Below, one piece after another: positions 1 to 8,862 of a stretch of DNA of 25,281 nucleotides (position 1 is the stretch's first letter; each line of letters opens with the position of its first letter). The translations under genes and the position numbers were made by a program. The stretch is taken from positions 1-25,281 of the forward strand of contig CAZCWX010000699.1 in NCBI GenBank assembly GCA_964502465.1. Direction: 5' to 3'. The notes under the pieces are model-generated. The model was given only the letters and a program-made list of their open reading frames with translations, did not search any database and was not told the DNA's origin. Source of the DNA: CAZCWX01 sp964502465. GTDB taxonomy: Bacteria > Desulfobacterota > Binatia > Bin18.

Positions 1-3000
1 GTCATCAATCTGCTGATCGTGCTGGCAGGAATCGCCTGCTACCTGGCGCTGCCTGTACGCGAATATCCAGATGTCGATAATCCAGTCGTTTCCGTCAGTA
101 CGGTGTATATTGGCGCAAGCCCGGAGACTGTGGAAAGCACGATCACTGAACCGCTGGAGCAATCCCTCAACGGCATCGAAGGGATTCGGAGCATTACCTC
201 GATCAGTTCTTTTGGTCAGAGTTCCATCAACGTGGAATTCATTGCCGGTCGGGACATCGACCTGGCAGCAACCGATGTGAGCAATGCCATCCAGCGTGCG
301 CTCGGTAATCTGCCCGACCTGGCAGAGCGCCCAGTGGTGTCGAAGGCAGGCGCGAACAGTTTCCCGATTATGTGGTTGGGGCTCCAAGGGGAAGCGTATT
401 CTGCCGTCGATCTGACCGATATCGCTGACCGCATCGCTAAGCCGCCCCTGCAAGTGCTGCCGGGCGTTGCCGAAATTCTCATCGGTGGGCAGCGTAAGTA
501 TGCCATGCGCATCTGGCTTGATCCGAAGAAAATGGCCGAACGGAAAGTCGATCCGTCTGACATCCGCCAGACGATCCTTGAGAGCAATCTCCAGCTTCCC
601 GCTGGCGAGATCGAAGCAGACACCCGCAAATTCACGGTTCTTGCCGACGCGCAGATCGATGATCCCACAATTTTCAACAACCTGATCATCCGCGATGACG
701 GCGTCACCCAAGTGCGCATCAAAGATATTGGTTGGGTTGAGTTAGGCTCCGCCAGCTACAACACCATCACCCGCTTCAGCGGGAAGCCGATCATTGGTGT
801 CGGAGTGGTTCGTCAGTCGCGCTCGAATCAGCTCGAGGTCTCTAACGCTGTGCGGCAGACTATTCCTGCCATCCAGGCTGCCCTGCCCAGAGGCGTCACA
901 CTTACCGTTTCCGTGGACAGCACGATTTTTGTCGAAGAATCGCTCACAGAAGTGCGGCTTACCCTGGGCATCGCCTTTGCTCTGGTGGTCTTAGTGAACC
1001 TCATCTTCCTCCGCTCAGTCGCGACGACCATTATCGCCTCCATTGCCATTCCCGTCTCTCTCATCGGGATTATGGCCATCATGCAGGCACTGGGATTCTC
1101 GGTCAACATTCTCACGCTCCTGGCGCTGGTGTTGGCGACGGGGCTTCTGGTCGATGATGCCATTGTGGTGATGGAAAACGTGTACCGTCGTCAAGAGCTG
1201 GGAGAACCGCGGCTGTTGAGTGCACGACGTGGCGCAAAGGAAGTCGGTTTCGCGGTCATCGCCACAACCATCTCACTCGTGGCTGTGCTCATCCCGCTTT
1301 CTTTGCTGACCGGGACGACAGGGCGATTGTTTCGGGAGTTTTCGCTAACAATGGCCGGCGCCGTCATCATCTCAACGTTCGTCGCGCTGACGCTCATTCC
1401 CATGCTCTGTTCCCAGTTCCTGAATGTCACGCAGACACATGGGCGCATCTATCTCGCTATCGAGCGTTTCTTCGTCGCGCTGAACCATGGGTACGAGCGT
1501 GCCCTCGCCTGGTCGTTGCGACATCGCAAGTCCCTCCTCTTACTTCTTCTCGTTAATGTCCTCCTGACTGTAGGGTTATTCAACCTTATTCCTTCAACAC
1601 TCGTCCCCATAGAAGATCGTGGGCAATTTCTTACCGTCATCCGTGCACCGCAGGGCTCCACCCTGGCCTATACATTCGAGACCCTCAAACAAGTAGAAGA
1701 ACGGGTACAGCAAATCCCAGAGGTGGAAGGATTTTTTGCCGCCATTGGCCTCTCGATTGGCGGACCACCAAGTACCAGCGATGGGGTGGTGTTCACCCGT
1801 CTGCGCCCCTGGAACGACCGAGAGGTGAAGCAGCAACAGATCGTAGGTAAACTTTTCCCCCAATTTTTTGCTCTGCCAGGCGCCTTTGCTTTCCCGATTA
1901 ACCTCCCGTCATTAGGGCAACGCAGTGTCAACGACATCGAGTTTGTTATGAAAAGTGAAACAGCTAGTCTCGATGAGTTTGCCCAGGAAACCGAAGCGAT
2001 GTTGACACAGGTCCGACAAATTCCGGGACTGATCAACCTCGACAGCGATCTGCGGCTGGATAATCCGCAATTGAACATCGTCTTTGACCGTGAACGCGCC
2101 GCAGATCTCGGCGTGCCGATTGCTTCGATCGCCCAGAGCCTGCAAATTCTCCTCGCGCAGGCGAAGACCAACGAGTTTATCTTACGCAGCAAGCAGTACG
2201 ATGTGATCACGGCACTGGCGGCCCCCTATCGCAGCGTGCCCGAGCAGATCAATGATGTCTACGTACGCAGCCGCGATGGCTCGATGGTACCACTCTCGGG
2301 GTTGATTCGGGTCGTCCCAACCATCGCCCCAGCTCGGCTGAACCGTTACGACCTGCAGCGCTCAGCGACAATTACGGCGAGCCTTGCCCCAGGAGCAACT
2401 TTGGGGGAAACCCTGACGAAAGTGCAAGAAATCGCTCAAGAAGAGCTGCCGGCAGGATTTACCACAGCACTTGGGGGAAGCGCACGCGAGTTTGTCGAAT
2501 CATCCACCGAGATTTACTTCACTTTTGTGCTTGCCTTGGTGTTCATTTATCTCGTCCTGGCCGCACAGTTTGAAAACTTTTTCCACCCCCTCATCATCCT
2601 CATCAGCGTGCCCCTTGCACTTTTTGGCGCGTTGGCTTCCTTGCAACTCACGGGCAACACGATAAACCTTTACAGTCAAATTGGTATCATTTTGCTTATC
2701 GGGTTGGTCACAAAAAATTCGATCCTCTTGGTCGAGTACGCCAATCAGGCTCGCGCGCGAGGAATGGGACTTATCGAGGCCGTGCGCGAAGCAGGGAAAA
2801 ATCGGTTTCGGCCCATTCTGATGACCAGTACGACGTCGATCCTCGGTGCAGTTCCCCTCCTGCTCGCGACCGGCGCCGGTGCCGAGAGCCGCCAGCCTAT
2901 CGGGGCAGCTGTCGTCGGCGGTTTGACCTTTTCAACGGCATTCACTTTACTCATTATTCCTGTCGTGTACCTGTTGATCGTGAGTGCAGTTGAACGTCTG

Positions 3001-3108
3001 GGCTTTCGCATGATCCCGCCCGCTATTGAGCTTGCTGAGGAAGAACTCGGCAGCGACGAAGAGTCGCGCACCGAGGAAAGAGCAGAAAAGAAAACTGCAG
3101 CGATGTAA
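1..3108 (+). CDS. RND efflux pump inner-membrane permease (AcrB/MexF-type, HAE1), 5' truncated by window
   Basis: This is the proton-driven permease of a tripartite RND exporter. It sits in the inner membrane and passes drugs or toxic metabolites to an outer-membrane channel. The frame is open from base 1 (VINLLIVLAG...), so about 15 N-terminal residues lie outside the window; the GTG at 19 is internal. The first transmembrane helix is followed by the porter-domain signature LPVREYPDVDNPVV. The proton-relay residues are present: the paired Asp in GLLVDDAIVVMENVYR (about residues 385-386 of the visible protein) and the TM10 Lys in GLVTKNSILLVEYA (about 905). The length of about 1036 residues is normal for AcrB-type permeases. 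The C-terminus is a charged, Glu-rich cytoplasmic tail. The outer-membrane factor follows 31 bp downstream, so the missing membrane fusion protein is expected just upstream of the window. The substrate cannot be deduced. Confidence 0.97.
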   Translation, partial: VINLLIVLAGIACYLALPVREYPDVDNPVVSVSTVYIGASPETVESTITEPLEQSLNGIEGIRSITSISSFGQSSINVEFIAGRDIDLAATDVSNAIQRALGNLPDLAERPVVSKAGANSFPIMWLGLQGEAYSAVDLTDIADRIAKPPLQVLPGVAEILIGGQRKYAMRIWLDPKKMAERKVDPSDIRQTILESNLQLPAGEIEADTRKFTVLADAQIDDPTIFNNLIIRDDGVTQVRIKDIGWVELGSASYNTITRFSGKPIIGVGVVRQSRSNQLEVSNAVRQTIPAIQAALPRGVTLTVSVDSTIFVEESLTEVRLTLGIAFALVVLVNLIFLRSVATTIIASIAIPVSLIGIMAIMQALGFSVNILTLLALVLATGLLVDDAIVVMENVYRRQELGEPRLLSARRGAKEVGFAVIATTISLVAVLIPLSLLTGTTGRLFREFSLTMAGAVIISTFVALTLIPMLCSQFLNVTQTHGRIYLAIERFFVALNHGYERALAWSLRHRKSLLLLLLVNVLLTVGLFNLIPSTLVPIEDRGQFLTVIRAPQGSTLAYTFETLKQVEERVQQIPEVEGFFAAIGLSIGGPPSTSDGVVFTRLRPWNDREVKQQQIVGKLFPQFFALPGAFAFPINLPSLGQRSVNDIEFVMKSETASLDEFAQETEAMLTQVRQIPGLINLDSDLRLDNPQLNIVFDRERAADLGVPIASIAQSLQILLAQAKTNEFILRSKQYDVITALAAPYRSVPEQINDVYVRSRDGSMVPLSGLIRVVPTIAPARLNRYDLQRSATITASLAPGATLGETLTKVQEIAQEELPAGFTTALGGSAREFVESSTEIYFTFVLALVFIYLVLAAQFENFFHPLIILISVPLALFGALASLQLTGNTINLYSQIGIILLIGLVTKNSILLVEYANQARARGMGLIEAVREAGKNRFRPILMTSTTSILGAVPLLLATGAGAESRQPIGAAVVGGLTFSTAFTLLIIPVVYLLIVSAVERLGFRMIPPAIELAEEELGSDEESRTEERAEKKTAAM

Positions 3109-3139
3109 CTGTCAATTCCATGAGGGAGGAGTGAAGAGA

Positions 3140-4675
3140 ATGAGTGCGTTGCCCCTCCCTCAAAGAGAAGCGCTAAGAACACCGATGAGGAAACACCGTA
3201 TTTGTGTCTGGCTGCTACTAGCCAGCCTTCCGGGATGCATGATTCAGCCTCGCGCTCGCACCTCTGACTTATCTGTCCCACCCACCTGGAGTGCAGCACA
3301 GGAAGAGGAAACAAAAAAAGTGGGGCCGCAGTCTGCCAGCCTGCAGGTCGCAGAATTGACTCGTTGGTGGACGACCGTCAATGATCCAATTCTGCACTCG
3401 TTGATTGACAGAGCCGTAGTTGGGAATCTCGACACCCGTGAAGCCGCAGCTCGTATTCGCGAAGCGCGGGCAGCACGGGGTGTGACCGCGGCCGATGGCT
3501 GGCCGTTGATCGATATCTCGGGGTCCTACGTGCGAAGCCGTCGCAGCGAGAGCGTGATATCGGTTCCATCAGGAGGATCGGGGGGGGGAGGCGAAGGAAG
3601 CACAGGCAGTTTTTTTGGCTTCAGCGGCGAACAAGAATTCTTTCAAACCAGTTTCGATGCCAGCTGGGAGTTGGATGTATTCGGCCGTGTCCGTTGGTCC
3701 GTCGAAGCGGCTGAGGCCGACATCGCCGCGGCCGAGGAGAACCGTCGCGATGTCTTCGTCACCTTGTTAGCCGAGGTTGCCCGTAATTATGTCGAACTCC
3801 GTGGGTTCCAGTACCGACTCGTCATCGCTCAGGAGAATATCGCAGCCCAGCAAGAGAGTGTGGAGATCACGCAAGCCCGTTTCCAGGCAGGGCTGACGAG
3901 TGCTCTTGATGTTGCCGAAGCCCAGGTGTTGTTGGCAAACACCCGCGCTCAGGTACCGACGCTGGAGCAAGGGGGAAGGCAATCCATTCATCGGCTGAGT
4001 GTCCTTCTTGGGCAACCGCCTGGCGCGCTACTCGAAGAGTTGTCCCCACCGGCACCGCTTCCCAATGCAGTCATACAGGGAACGATCGGGTTACCATCGG
4101 ACCTGTTGCGTCGCAGGCCAGATATCCGCCGGGCAGAGCGTGAAGTCGCTGCAGCAACCGCACGCATTGGTGTCGCCGCCGCGGATCTGTTTCCGCGCTT
4201 TTCCTTGACGGGTATCCTTGGGATGCAGGGTCTGGAGTTCTCGGATCTCACAGATTGGCCGAGTCGCTTCTGGACAACCGGCGCAACCATTAGCTGGCCG
4301 GTTTTCGACGCCGATCGTATTCGCGCCAATATCCGCGTGCAGGATGCCCGCCAAGAGCAAGCGTTAGTCCGCTATGAGCGGACAATCCTCACCTCCCTCG
4401 AGGAGGTAGAAAATGCGTTAGTGGCCTATGCCCGAGAACAGGAGCGACACCGCCTGTTGACTGAAGCGGTTGCAGCCGACCGTGAGGCGCTGGATTTGGC
4501 CAATCAGCGCTATACCAGTGGCCTCACCGATTTTCTCAATGTTATTCTGGCACAACGCGCACTGTATATCGACCAGGATGCCCTGGCACAGAGTGAGACT
4601 GCCGTCGTGGTCAATCTGATTGCGTTGTACAAAGCGCTCGGTGGTGGGTGGGAGGTGTATGCACCAAGCTCCTGA
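3140..4675 (+). CDS. outer-membrane factor lipoprotein of the RND efflux system (OprM/NodT family)
   Basis: This is the trimeric outer-membrane channel that completes the pump encoded just upstream. The start chosen is the ATG at 3140, which has GGAGG about 10 bases upstream. A second in-frame ATG at 3185 would give a tidier 18-residue lipoprotein signal (MRKHRICVWLLLASLPGC) but has a weak ribosome-binding site. Either way the lipobox LPGC places the acylated Cys at residue 33 from the 3140 start. Two outer-membrane-efflux repeats follow. The first contains SWELDVFGRVRWSVEAAEAD and the second contains LPSDLLRRRPDIRRAEREVAA, the hallmark of the family. A Gly/Ser-rich stretch just before the SWELD strand, where OprM has a surface loop, is encoded partly by a run of nine G. 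The length of 511 residues is slightly above the family norm, mainly because of this loop. It is probably cotranscribed with the permease. Confidence 0.95.
   Translation: MSALPLPQREALRTPMRKHRICVWLLLASLPGCMIQPRARTSDLSVPPTWSAAQEEETKKVGPQSASLQVAELTRWWTTVNDPILHSLIDRAVVGNLDTREAAARIREARAARGVTAADGWPLIDISGSYVRSRRSESVISVPSGGSGGGGEGSTGSFFGFSGEQEFFQTSFDASWELDVFGRVRWSVEAAEADIAAAEENRRDVFVTLLAEVARNYVELRGFQYRLVIAQENIAAQQESVEITQARFQAGLTSALDVAEAQVLLANTRAQVPTLEQGGRQSIHRLSVLLGQPPGALLEELSPPAPLPNAVIQGTIGLPSDLLRRRPDIRRAEREVAAATARIGVAAADLFPRFSLTGILGMQGLEFSDLTDWPSRFWTTGATISWPVFDADRIRANIRVQDARQEQALVRYERTILTSLEEVENALVAYAREQERHRLLTEAVAADREALDLANQRYTSGLTDFLNVILAQRALYIDQDALAQSETAVVVNLIALYKALGGGWEVYAPSS
3580..3588 (+). 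repeat. poly-G tract (G9) inside the outer-membrane factor gene
   Basis: Nine consecutive G lie in frame within the gene and encode part of a GGSGGGG linker. Tracts of this length are prone to replication slippage, and a one-base change would put the rest of the gene out of frame. Confidence 0.85.
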
Positions 4676-4690
4676 TCCTCAAGAGAAAGG

Positions 4691-4727
4691 CTTGCTCGCC
4701 GGCTTCCTGCCGGCTACAGAGAGCAAG
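4691..4727. repeat. compound inverted repeat between efflux operon and amidohydrolase operon
   Basis: An outer pair CTTGCTC (4691-4697) and GAGCAAG (4721-4727) encloses an inner pair GCCGGC (4698-4703) and GCCGGC (4709-4714) with a TTCCT loop. Six unpaired bases (4715-4720) form a bulge on the 3' side. No T-run follows, so it is not a canonical intrinsic terminator. It could be a REP-like repeat, an mRNA-stabilising hairpin or an attenuator. Confidence 0.6.
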
Positions 4728-4771
4728 AAAGGAACCCGGTGACGACTGAAGCAGCAAAGGAGGACTTTCTT

Positions 4772-6235
4772 ATGGCAGCGACACAGAGGTCGAAGTCGGC
4801 AGCCGTGCGTGCCCGATTGAACCACCCGATCATCGATTCGGATGGACACACTGCTGAATTTGAACCGGCATTATTTGACTACTTCAGGGAAATCGGCGGC
4901 AGTAAAACCGTCGAACGGTTCAAAGCCGCACCGGACATCCCTTTTTCTTTTCTCTGGTATCGCCTCTCATGGGGAGAACGGCGCGAGCGTCGGATACCGC
5001 GCCCCCATTGGTGGGTGCATCCCACCAAGAATACGCTGGATCGGGCCACCAGTTCACTCCCGAAGCTGCTGCATCAGCGCTTAGACGAAATAGGACTCGA
5101 CTTCACTATCATTTATCCAAGCCTTGGAATGGCAACCCTTCATATGGGGGACGAGGAACTGCGTCGCACTGCGTGTCGGGCGTTCAACAAATATCATGCT
5201 GACATCTTTCGCGAGTGTGCCGACCGTATGACGCCGGTTGCGATCATTCCCATGTACACGCCACAAGAAGCAATGGAAGAACTCGACTACGCAGTGAAGG
5301 AGTTAGGCATGAAGGTCCCCTTGATGGCGGCGTATGTCCGGCGGCCAATCAAATCGGTGGCGCACACAGCCCCTGACCTCAGTCGCTATGCCTTCTGGCT
5401 GGATACGTTTGGCATCGACAGCGAGTATGACTACGACCCAGTATGGGCAAAGTGCGTGGCACTCAAGGTCGCCCCAACGTTTCATTCGTTCGGTGTCGGG
5501 TGGGGGAGCCGCACCTCGATTTCCAACTTCATGTACAACCACATTGGCCACTTTGCCGCATCGGCCGAGGCGTCGTGCAAGTCGCTCTTTTTTGGCGGCG
5601 TCACCCGGCGCTTCCCACAACTCAGGTTCGCCTTTTTGGAAGGAGGCGTGGGGTGGGCATGCAGCTTGTTCGGGGATCTGGTCGGACACTGGGAGAAGCA
5701 CAACGTTAAGTTTTTGCCGCACTTCGACCCGGCCAATCTCGATGAGCCATTAATGTACGAGATCTTTGCCCAATATGGTGGAGAAGCGCTGGCGAAGAAA
5801 CTGAGCAACACAGATGAGCGCTCTGACCTGCTGTGGGGGGCTCGTGAAGATCCAGCGGACCTCGATGAGTGGGCACATTGCCAAATTGCACGGAAAGAGG
5901 ATATCCGCGATCTGTTCGTGCCACGTTTTTACTTTGGCTGCGAAGGGGACGACCGGGTGACCGCCTGGGCTTTTGACGCGAAAAAGAACCCGCTTGGCTC
6001 CCGTCTCAATGCCATCTATAGTTCCGATCTTGGTCACTGGGATCTCCCTGATATGCGCGAGGCGGCAGCGGAAGCGTACGAACTCGTAGAGGATGGGGTG
6101 ATCAGCGAGGAGGATTTTCGAGACTTTGTGTTTGTTAACCCAGTCAAGCTGAAGACCGACGTCAACCCAGATTTCTTCAAAGGGACTGTCGTCGAGCACG
6201 ACGTGGCCAAGCTCCTCGCCGGGGGCAGGAAATAA
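4772..6235 (+). CDS. amidohydrolase-family metal-dependent hydrolase (PF04909, Amidohydro_2)
   Basis: This is a TIM-barrel hydrolase or decarboxylase of the amidohydrolase-2 group. The start chosen is the ATG at 4772, because AAAGGAGG lies 8 bases upstream; the frame extends to a GTG at 4739 that has no such site. The N-terminal metal motif is DSDGH (residues 22-26) rather than the usual DxHxH, a variant found in this family. Other landmarks are the His of PTFHSFGVG, the GGVTRRFPQLRFAFLEGG segment where family members read GVxERFPxLKF, and the late metal Asp in SSDLGHWD. The length of 487 residues is long for the family because of inserted segments around 120-150 and 320-390. The substrate is unknown. 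The downstream crotonase and SDR suggest a catabolic route through CoA thioesters, but that is inference. Confidence 0.9.
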   Translation: MAATQRSKSAAVRARLNHPIIDSDGHTAEFEPALFDYFREIGGSKTVERFKAAPDIPFSFLWYRLSWGERRERRIPRPHWWVHPTKNTLDRATSSLPKLLHQRLDEIGLDFTIIYPSLGMATLHMGDEELRRTACRAFNKYHADIFRECADRMTPVAIIPMYTPQEAMEELDYAVKELGMKVPLMAAYVRRPIKSVAHTAPDLSRYAFWLDTFGIDSEYDYDPVWAKCVALKVAPTFHSFGVGWGSRTSISNFMYNHIGHFAASAEASCKSLFFGGVTRRFPQLRFAFLEGGVGWACSLFGDLVGHWEKHNVKFLPHFDPANLDEPLMYEIFAQYGGEALAKKLSNTDERSDLLWGAREDPADLDEWAHCQIARKEDIRDLFVPRFYFGCEGDDRVTAWAFDAKKNPLGSRLNAIYSSDLGHWDLPDMREAAAEAYELVEDGVISEEDFRDFVFVNPVKLKTDVNPDFFKGTVVEHDVAKLLAGGRK

Positions 6236-6280
6236 GAGGCCTCCACATTACGCGAAAGAACAGAACCGAAGGAAGGGATT

Positions 6281-7069
6281 ATGGCAGAACAACCAGTGCT
6301 TCTTGCAATCCGTGAACCAGCAGCCTGGATCACCGTGAACCGCCCGCTAGCTATGAATGCGCTCACACCGGCGGTGTTGACTGGCATCGATACCGCGTTG
6401 AATGAAATCGAACAACATCCAGAAGTCCGTGCTGTGGTGTTTACAGGCAGCGGGAGAGCGTTTTGCGCGGGGGCGGACCTAAAATTTATCCGTGACTCCA
6501 GTGGCGGTGATCCGCGGGCGCTGCAGAATTTTCTGCAGTTGGTGTATACCGTGCTTAACAGGGTAGAGCGGTTTCCCCGGCCGACTATTGCCGCGGTCAA
6601 CGGTCTCGCCCTGGCAGGAGGTTTGGAACTGACGCTCTGTTGCGATCTGGTGGTCGCCGCGGAAAGTGCTAAACTCGGCGATGCGCACGCGAATTTTGGC
6701 TTGATCCCTGGTGGTGGCAGCTCGGTGCGGTTGCCACGGAAGATCGGTCCGACCCGTGCCAAGTACCTGATGTACACCGGCGAGTTCCTCCCGGCACGGG
6801 AGCTGCTGGCTACGGGATTGGTGAATGAGGTCGTCCCAGATGCAGAGTTAGCCAGTGCAGTGGACCGGCTCGTGGCCAAACTGGCCACCAAAAGTCCAGT
6901 CGGTCTCGCCCGCATGAAACAACTGGTTGACGATGGGCTCAACCAGCCCGAAGATACCGCCCTCAGACTGGAGGTGTTGGCCTTCGACCTGCATGCGGCA
7001 TCCGAAGACATGCGAGAGGGCCTCGCCGCGTTTGAAGAAAAACGCACTCCACAGTTCAAGGGGCGTTAA
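6281..7069 (+). CDS. enoyl-CoA hydratase/isomerase family protein (crotonase fold)
   Basis: This is a 262-residue crotonase-fold protein acting on an acyl-CoA substrate. A GAAGGAAGG ribosome-binding site precedes the ATG. The oxyanion-hole segments are present: CAGADLKFI near residue 65 and NGLALAGGLELTLCCD near 107. The first catalytic Glu of enoyl-CoA hydratase (Glu144 in rat numbering) matches the Glu of GGLEL. The position of the second (Glu164) aligns with His in LGDAHANFGLIPGGGSS, so a classic syn-hydratase mechanism is not assured and an isomerase, hydrolase or lyase role is possible. The gene begins 45 bases after the amidohydrolase and ends 26 bases before the SDR, consistent with one operon. 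Confidence 0.93.
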   Translation: MAEQPVLLAIREPAAWITVNRPLAMNALTPAVLTGIDTALNEIEQHPEVRAVVFTGSGRAFCAGADLKFIRDSSGGDPRALQNFLQLVYTVLNRVERFPRPTIAAVNGLALAGGLELTLCCDLVVAAESAKLGDAHANFGLIPGGGSSVRLPRKIGPTRAKYLMYTGEFLPARELLATGLVNEVVPDAELASAVDRLVAKLATKSPVGLARMKQLVDDGLNQPEDTALRLEVLAFDLHAASEDMREGLAAFEEKRTPQFKGR

Positions 7070-7095
7070 AGGAACACAAAAGAAACGGTGAAAAT

Positions 7096-7854
7096 ATGAA
7101 GATGAACCAACCACACGGTCAGGTGCTCGTGACGGGGGCGGTCGGCGGATTGGGGACGGCAATGGTCCACCGGCTGCTTGGTGAAGGGTATACGCTGATT
7201 GCTTGTGATCGACGGGAGGACCTCGCTGGAGATTGGATACAGCAGTTGCCACGAGACCAGCAAGAGCGAGTATCCTTCTACCCGCTCGACGTCACGAAAG
7301 AAGAGCAGGTAAACGCTCTCGCCGACACACTCCACGGCAAAGGGATACATGTCGCCTACCTGGTTAACAACGCGGGCATCCACGGCGCTGGGGGAGCCGC
7401 GACTACCGAGTCACGTGTCTGGGAGCGAACCCTACGAGTGAATCTGCATGGGACTTTTTATCTGACCCGCGCGTTCAGCCAAGCAATGAAGGAACGCACC
7501 TTTGGGCGCATTGTGAATATCGCGTCGCTGTCCGCGTATCATCCGACTGGTGAGCAGGAGCCCTATGCAGCAGCCAAAGCTGCGATTACCGGGTACACAC
7601 GGGCCGTGGCACTTGATCTGGCGCGGTATGGCGTGACCGTCAACGCAATCGCTCCTGGGTTGATCTTGCACGACGGGTTGAAAGTCGTGTTTAGCGACAA
7701 AGAGCTTGCACGGCTGGCGCAGGGCATCCCGGTCGGTCGTCCTGGAAAGCCTGAGGAAATCGCCGCCACCGTGTCTTTCCTGCTTTCTAACGAGGCGGCC
7801 TATATCACCGGACAAACTCTTCATGTCAACGGCGGGATGTATCTGCCGGGGTAG
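7096..7854 (+). CDS. SDR-family NAD(P)-dependent oxidoreductase (FabG-like)
   Basis: This is a classical short-chain dehydrogenase/reductase, probably a hydroxyacyl or alcohol dehydrogenase. The nucleotide-binding motif TGAVGGLG spans residues 13-20, NNAG 91-94, the catalytic Ser is in NIAS (144), and YAAAK gives Tyr157 and Lys161. The C-terminal TGQTLHVNGGMYLPG ends the fold normally at 252 residues. It is the last gene of the probable amidohydrolase-crotonase-SDR operon. Together, hydration or isomerisation followed by dehydrogenation would resemble a beta-oxidation-like sequence. The substrate is not determinable from sequence alone. Confidence 0.93.
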   Translation: MKMNQPHGQVLVTGAVGGLGTAMVHRLLGEGYTLIACDRREDLAGDWIQQLPRDQQERVSFYPLDVTKEEQVNALADTLHGKGIHVAYLVNNAGIHGAGGAATTESRVWERTLRVNLHGTFYLTRAFSQAMKERTFGRIVNIASLSAYHPTGEQEPYAAAKAAITGYTRAVALDLARYGVTVNAIAPGLILHDGLKVVFSDKELARLAQGIPVGRPGKPEEIAATVSFLLSNEAAYITGQTLHVNGGMYLPG

Positions 7855-7887
7855 CTGGACAGACCAGTTGAGGGGTTTCTATGAGGC

Positions 7888-7902
7888 ACACGCCCTGCGT
7901 GT
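7888..7902. repeat. small hairpin in the convergent gap between SDR and MOSC genes
   Basis: ACACGC (7888-7893) and GCGTGT (7897-7902) form a perfect 6-bp stem with a CCT loop. It lies where a bidirectional terminator would be expected, but no T-run adjoins it, so the assignment is weak. Confidence 0.3.
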
Positions 7903-7944
7903 ATGCAAAGCCGATGAGTCTTGAGAAAGACATCGGAACCTGCT

Positions 7945-8802
7945 TTAAGACAGCAATTCAACTACATCCCCAACCTTGACCTCGCCCACTCGTTGCACGG
8001 TAGCGTATACCCCAACACAATGACCATGCTGTTGTACGACCGTCCGCAGAATACGTGGGTCTTTCGGCAAGTCTCCTTGGGGCAACGTGGTCATCACACA
8101 GCGGATTGTTGGGACCCCGATCAACAGTTCAACTTCTCCCAAGCGCATGACTTTCCCTTTCCATGCGGCCTCCTCAGTTTCCCCATTCTCCCCGTCGGTG
8201 GCAATCACCATATTAGGTCGAAACCGCTCTGGCACAAATTGCCCTTCCGGATAATCAGCAGAAAGCGTACGTAAACTCGTAGTCGTGAGCAGATGTAGCG
8301 GGTACGCATCGAAGTAGGTGCCGAGAGGGGAGACATATTGAAAAATATCCGCTGGCAATCCTTCAAAGGAGGGAAAGGGTTCTCCCTCTTCTAACCCAAG
8401 GACCTGGCGGACGTCCTCCATCGCTCGGGGATGTCGGCGATAGTGGTCCAGGTTGTCCGCTGGTTGGCGGGACCAGATCGTCACCTCCTGTCCAAGGATA
8501 TGAGAAATTCGCGCATGAACGGCTGAATCATCGGTACAGACAATGGTGCCGTCTGGCAAGGTAATTTCGACTGGCGGGATCGACGCATCCGTCGGCTCCT
8601 CGAGATACCGTGCAGAAAATCGGAGGAGACCAGGAATTTTTTTGGCGCCACGGATTTCGCCATCGTGTTCATCCCGGATCGCATAGCCACGGTCACCAGG
8701 CACGCCGAGAAGACCGATGTGGGCTGTTGTGAGGCATTCGCCAAACATGGATTTTACTGGATATCGCCACAGACTGTGAATGGTCCCAATACGCATAAGC
8801 AT
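7945..8802 (-). CDS. MOSC-domain protein
   Basis: This is a 285-residue protein of the MOSC superfamily, related to the C-terminus of molybdenum-cofactor sulfurase and to YcbX/YiiM/mARC enzymes. An N-terminal beta-barrel domain (LWRYPVKSMFGECL, from residue 11) precedes the MOSC domain. The conserved Cys expected to bind molybdenum or sulfur is Cys235 in TIRCVMTTLPQGDLPKD. Two in-frame ATGs exist, at 8802 and 8796; the second has GAAAGGG at a better distance, so the protein may start there as MRIGTIH. It lies 60 bases downstream of the DJ-1/PfpI gene on the same strand and may be cotranscribed with it. Its likely role is detoxifying reduction of N-hydroxylated compounds or sulfur transfer. 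Its convergent neighbour is the SDR gene ending at 7854. Confidence 0.92.
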   Translation of the reverse strand: MLMRIGTIHSLWRYPVKSMFGECLTTAHIGLLGVPGDRGYAIRDEHDGEIRGAKKIPGLLRFSARYLEEPTDASIPPVEITLPDGTIVCTDDSAVHARISHILGQEVTIWSRQPADNLDHYRRHPRAMEDVRQVLGLEEGEPFPSFEGLPADIFQYVSPLGTYFDAYPLHLLTTTSLRTLSADYPEGQFVPERFRPNMVIATDGENGETEEAAWKGKVMRLGEVELLIGVPTIRCVMTTLPQGDLPKDPRILRTVVQQHGHCVGVYATVQRVGEVKVGDVVELLS

Positions 8803-8862
8803 CCCTTTCTCTCGGAGAATTGTTTGTGTCGGTCAACTTCCCTTTGGTTTGGTGGCTTGTTC

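Noticed and set aside
216..722. 168-codon minus-strand ORF inside the RND permease
   Set aside because: It is an antisense frame in a well-conserved permease region; the composition is Ser/Arg-rich as expected for a shadow.
7921..8274. 117-codon plus-strand ORF opposite the MOSC gene
   Set aside because: It lies entirely over the strongly supported MOSC coding region, and its translation shows no protein-family pattern.
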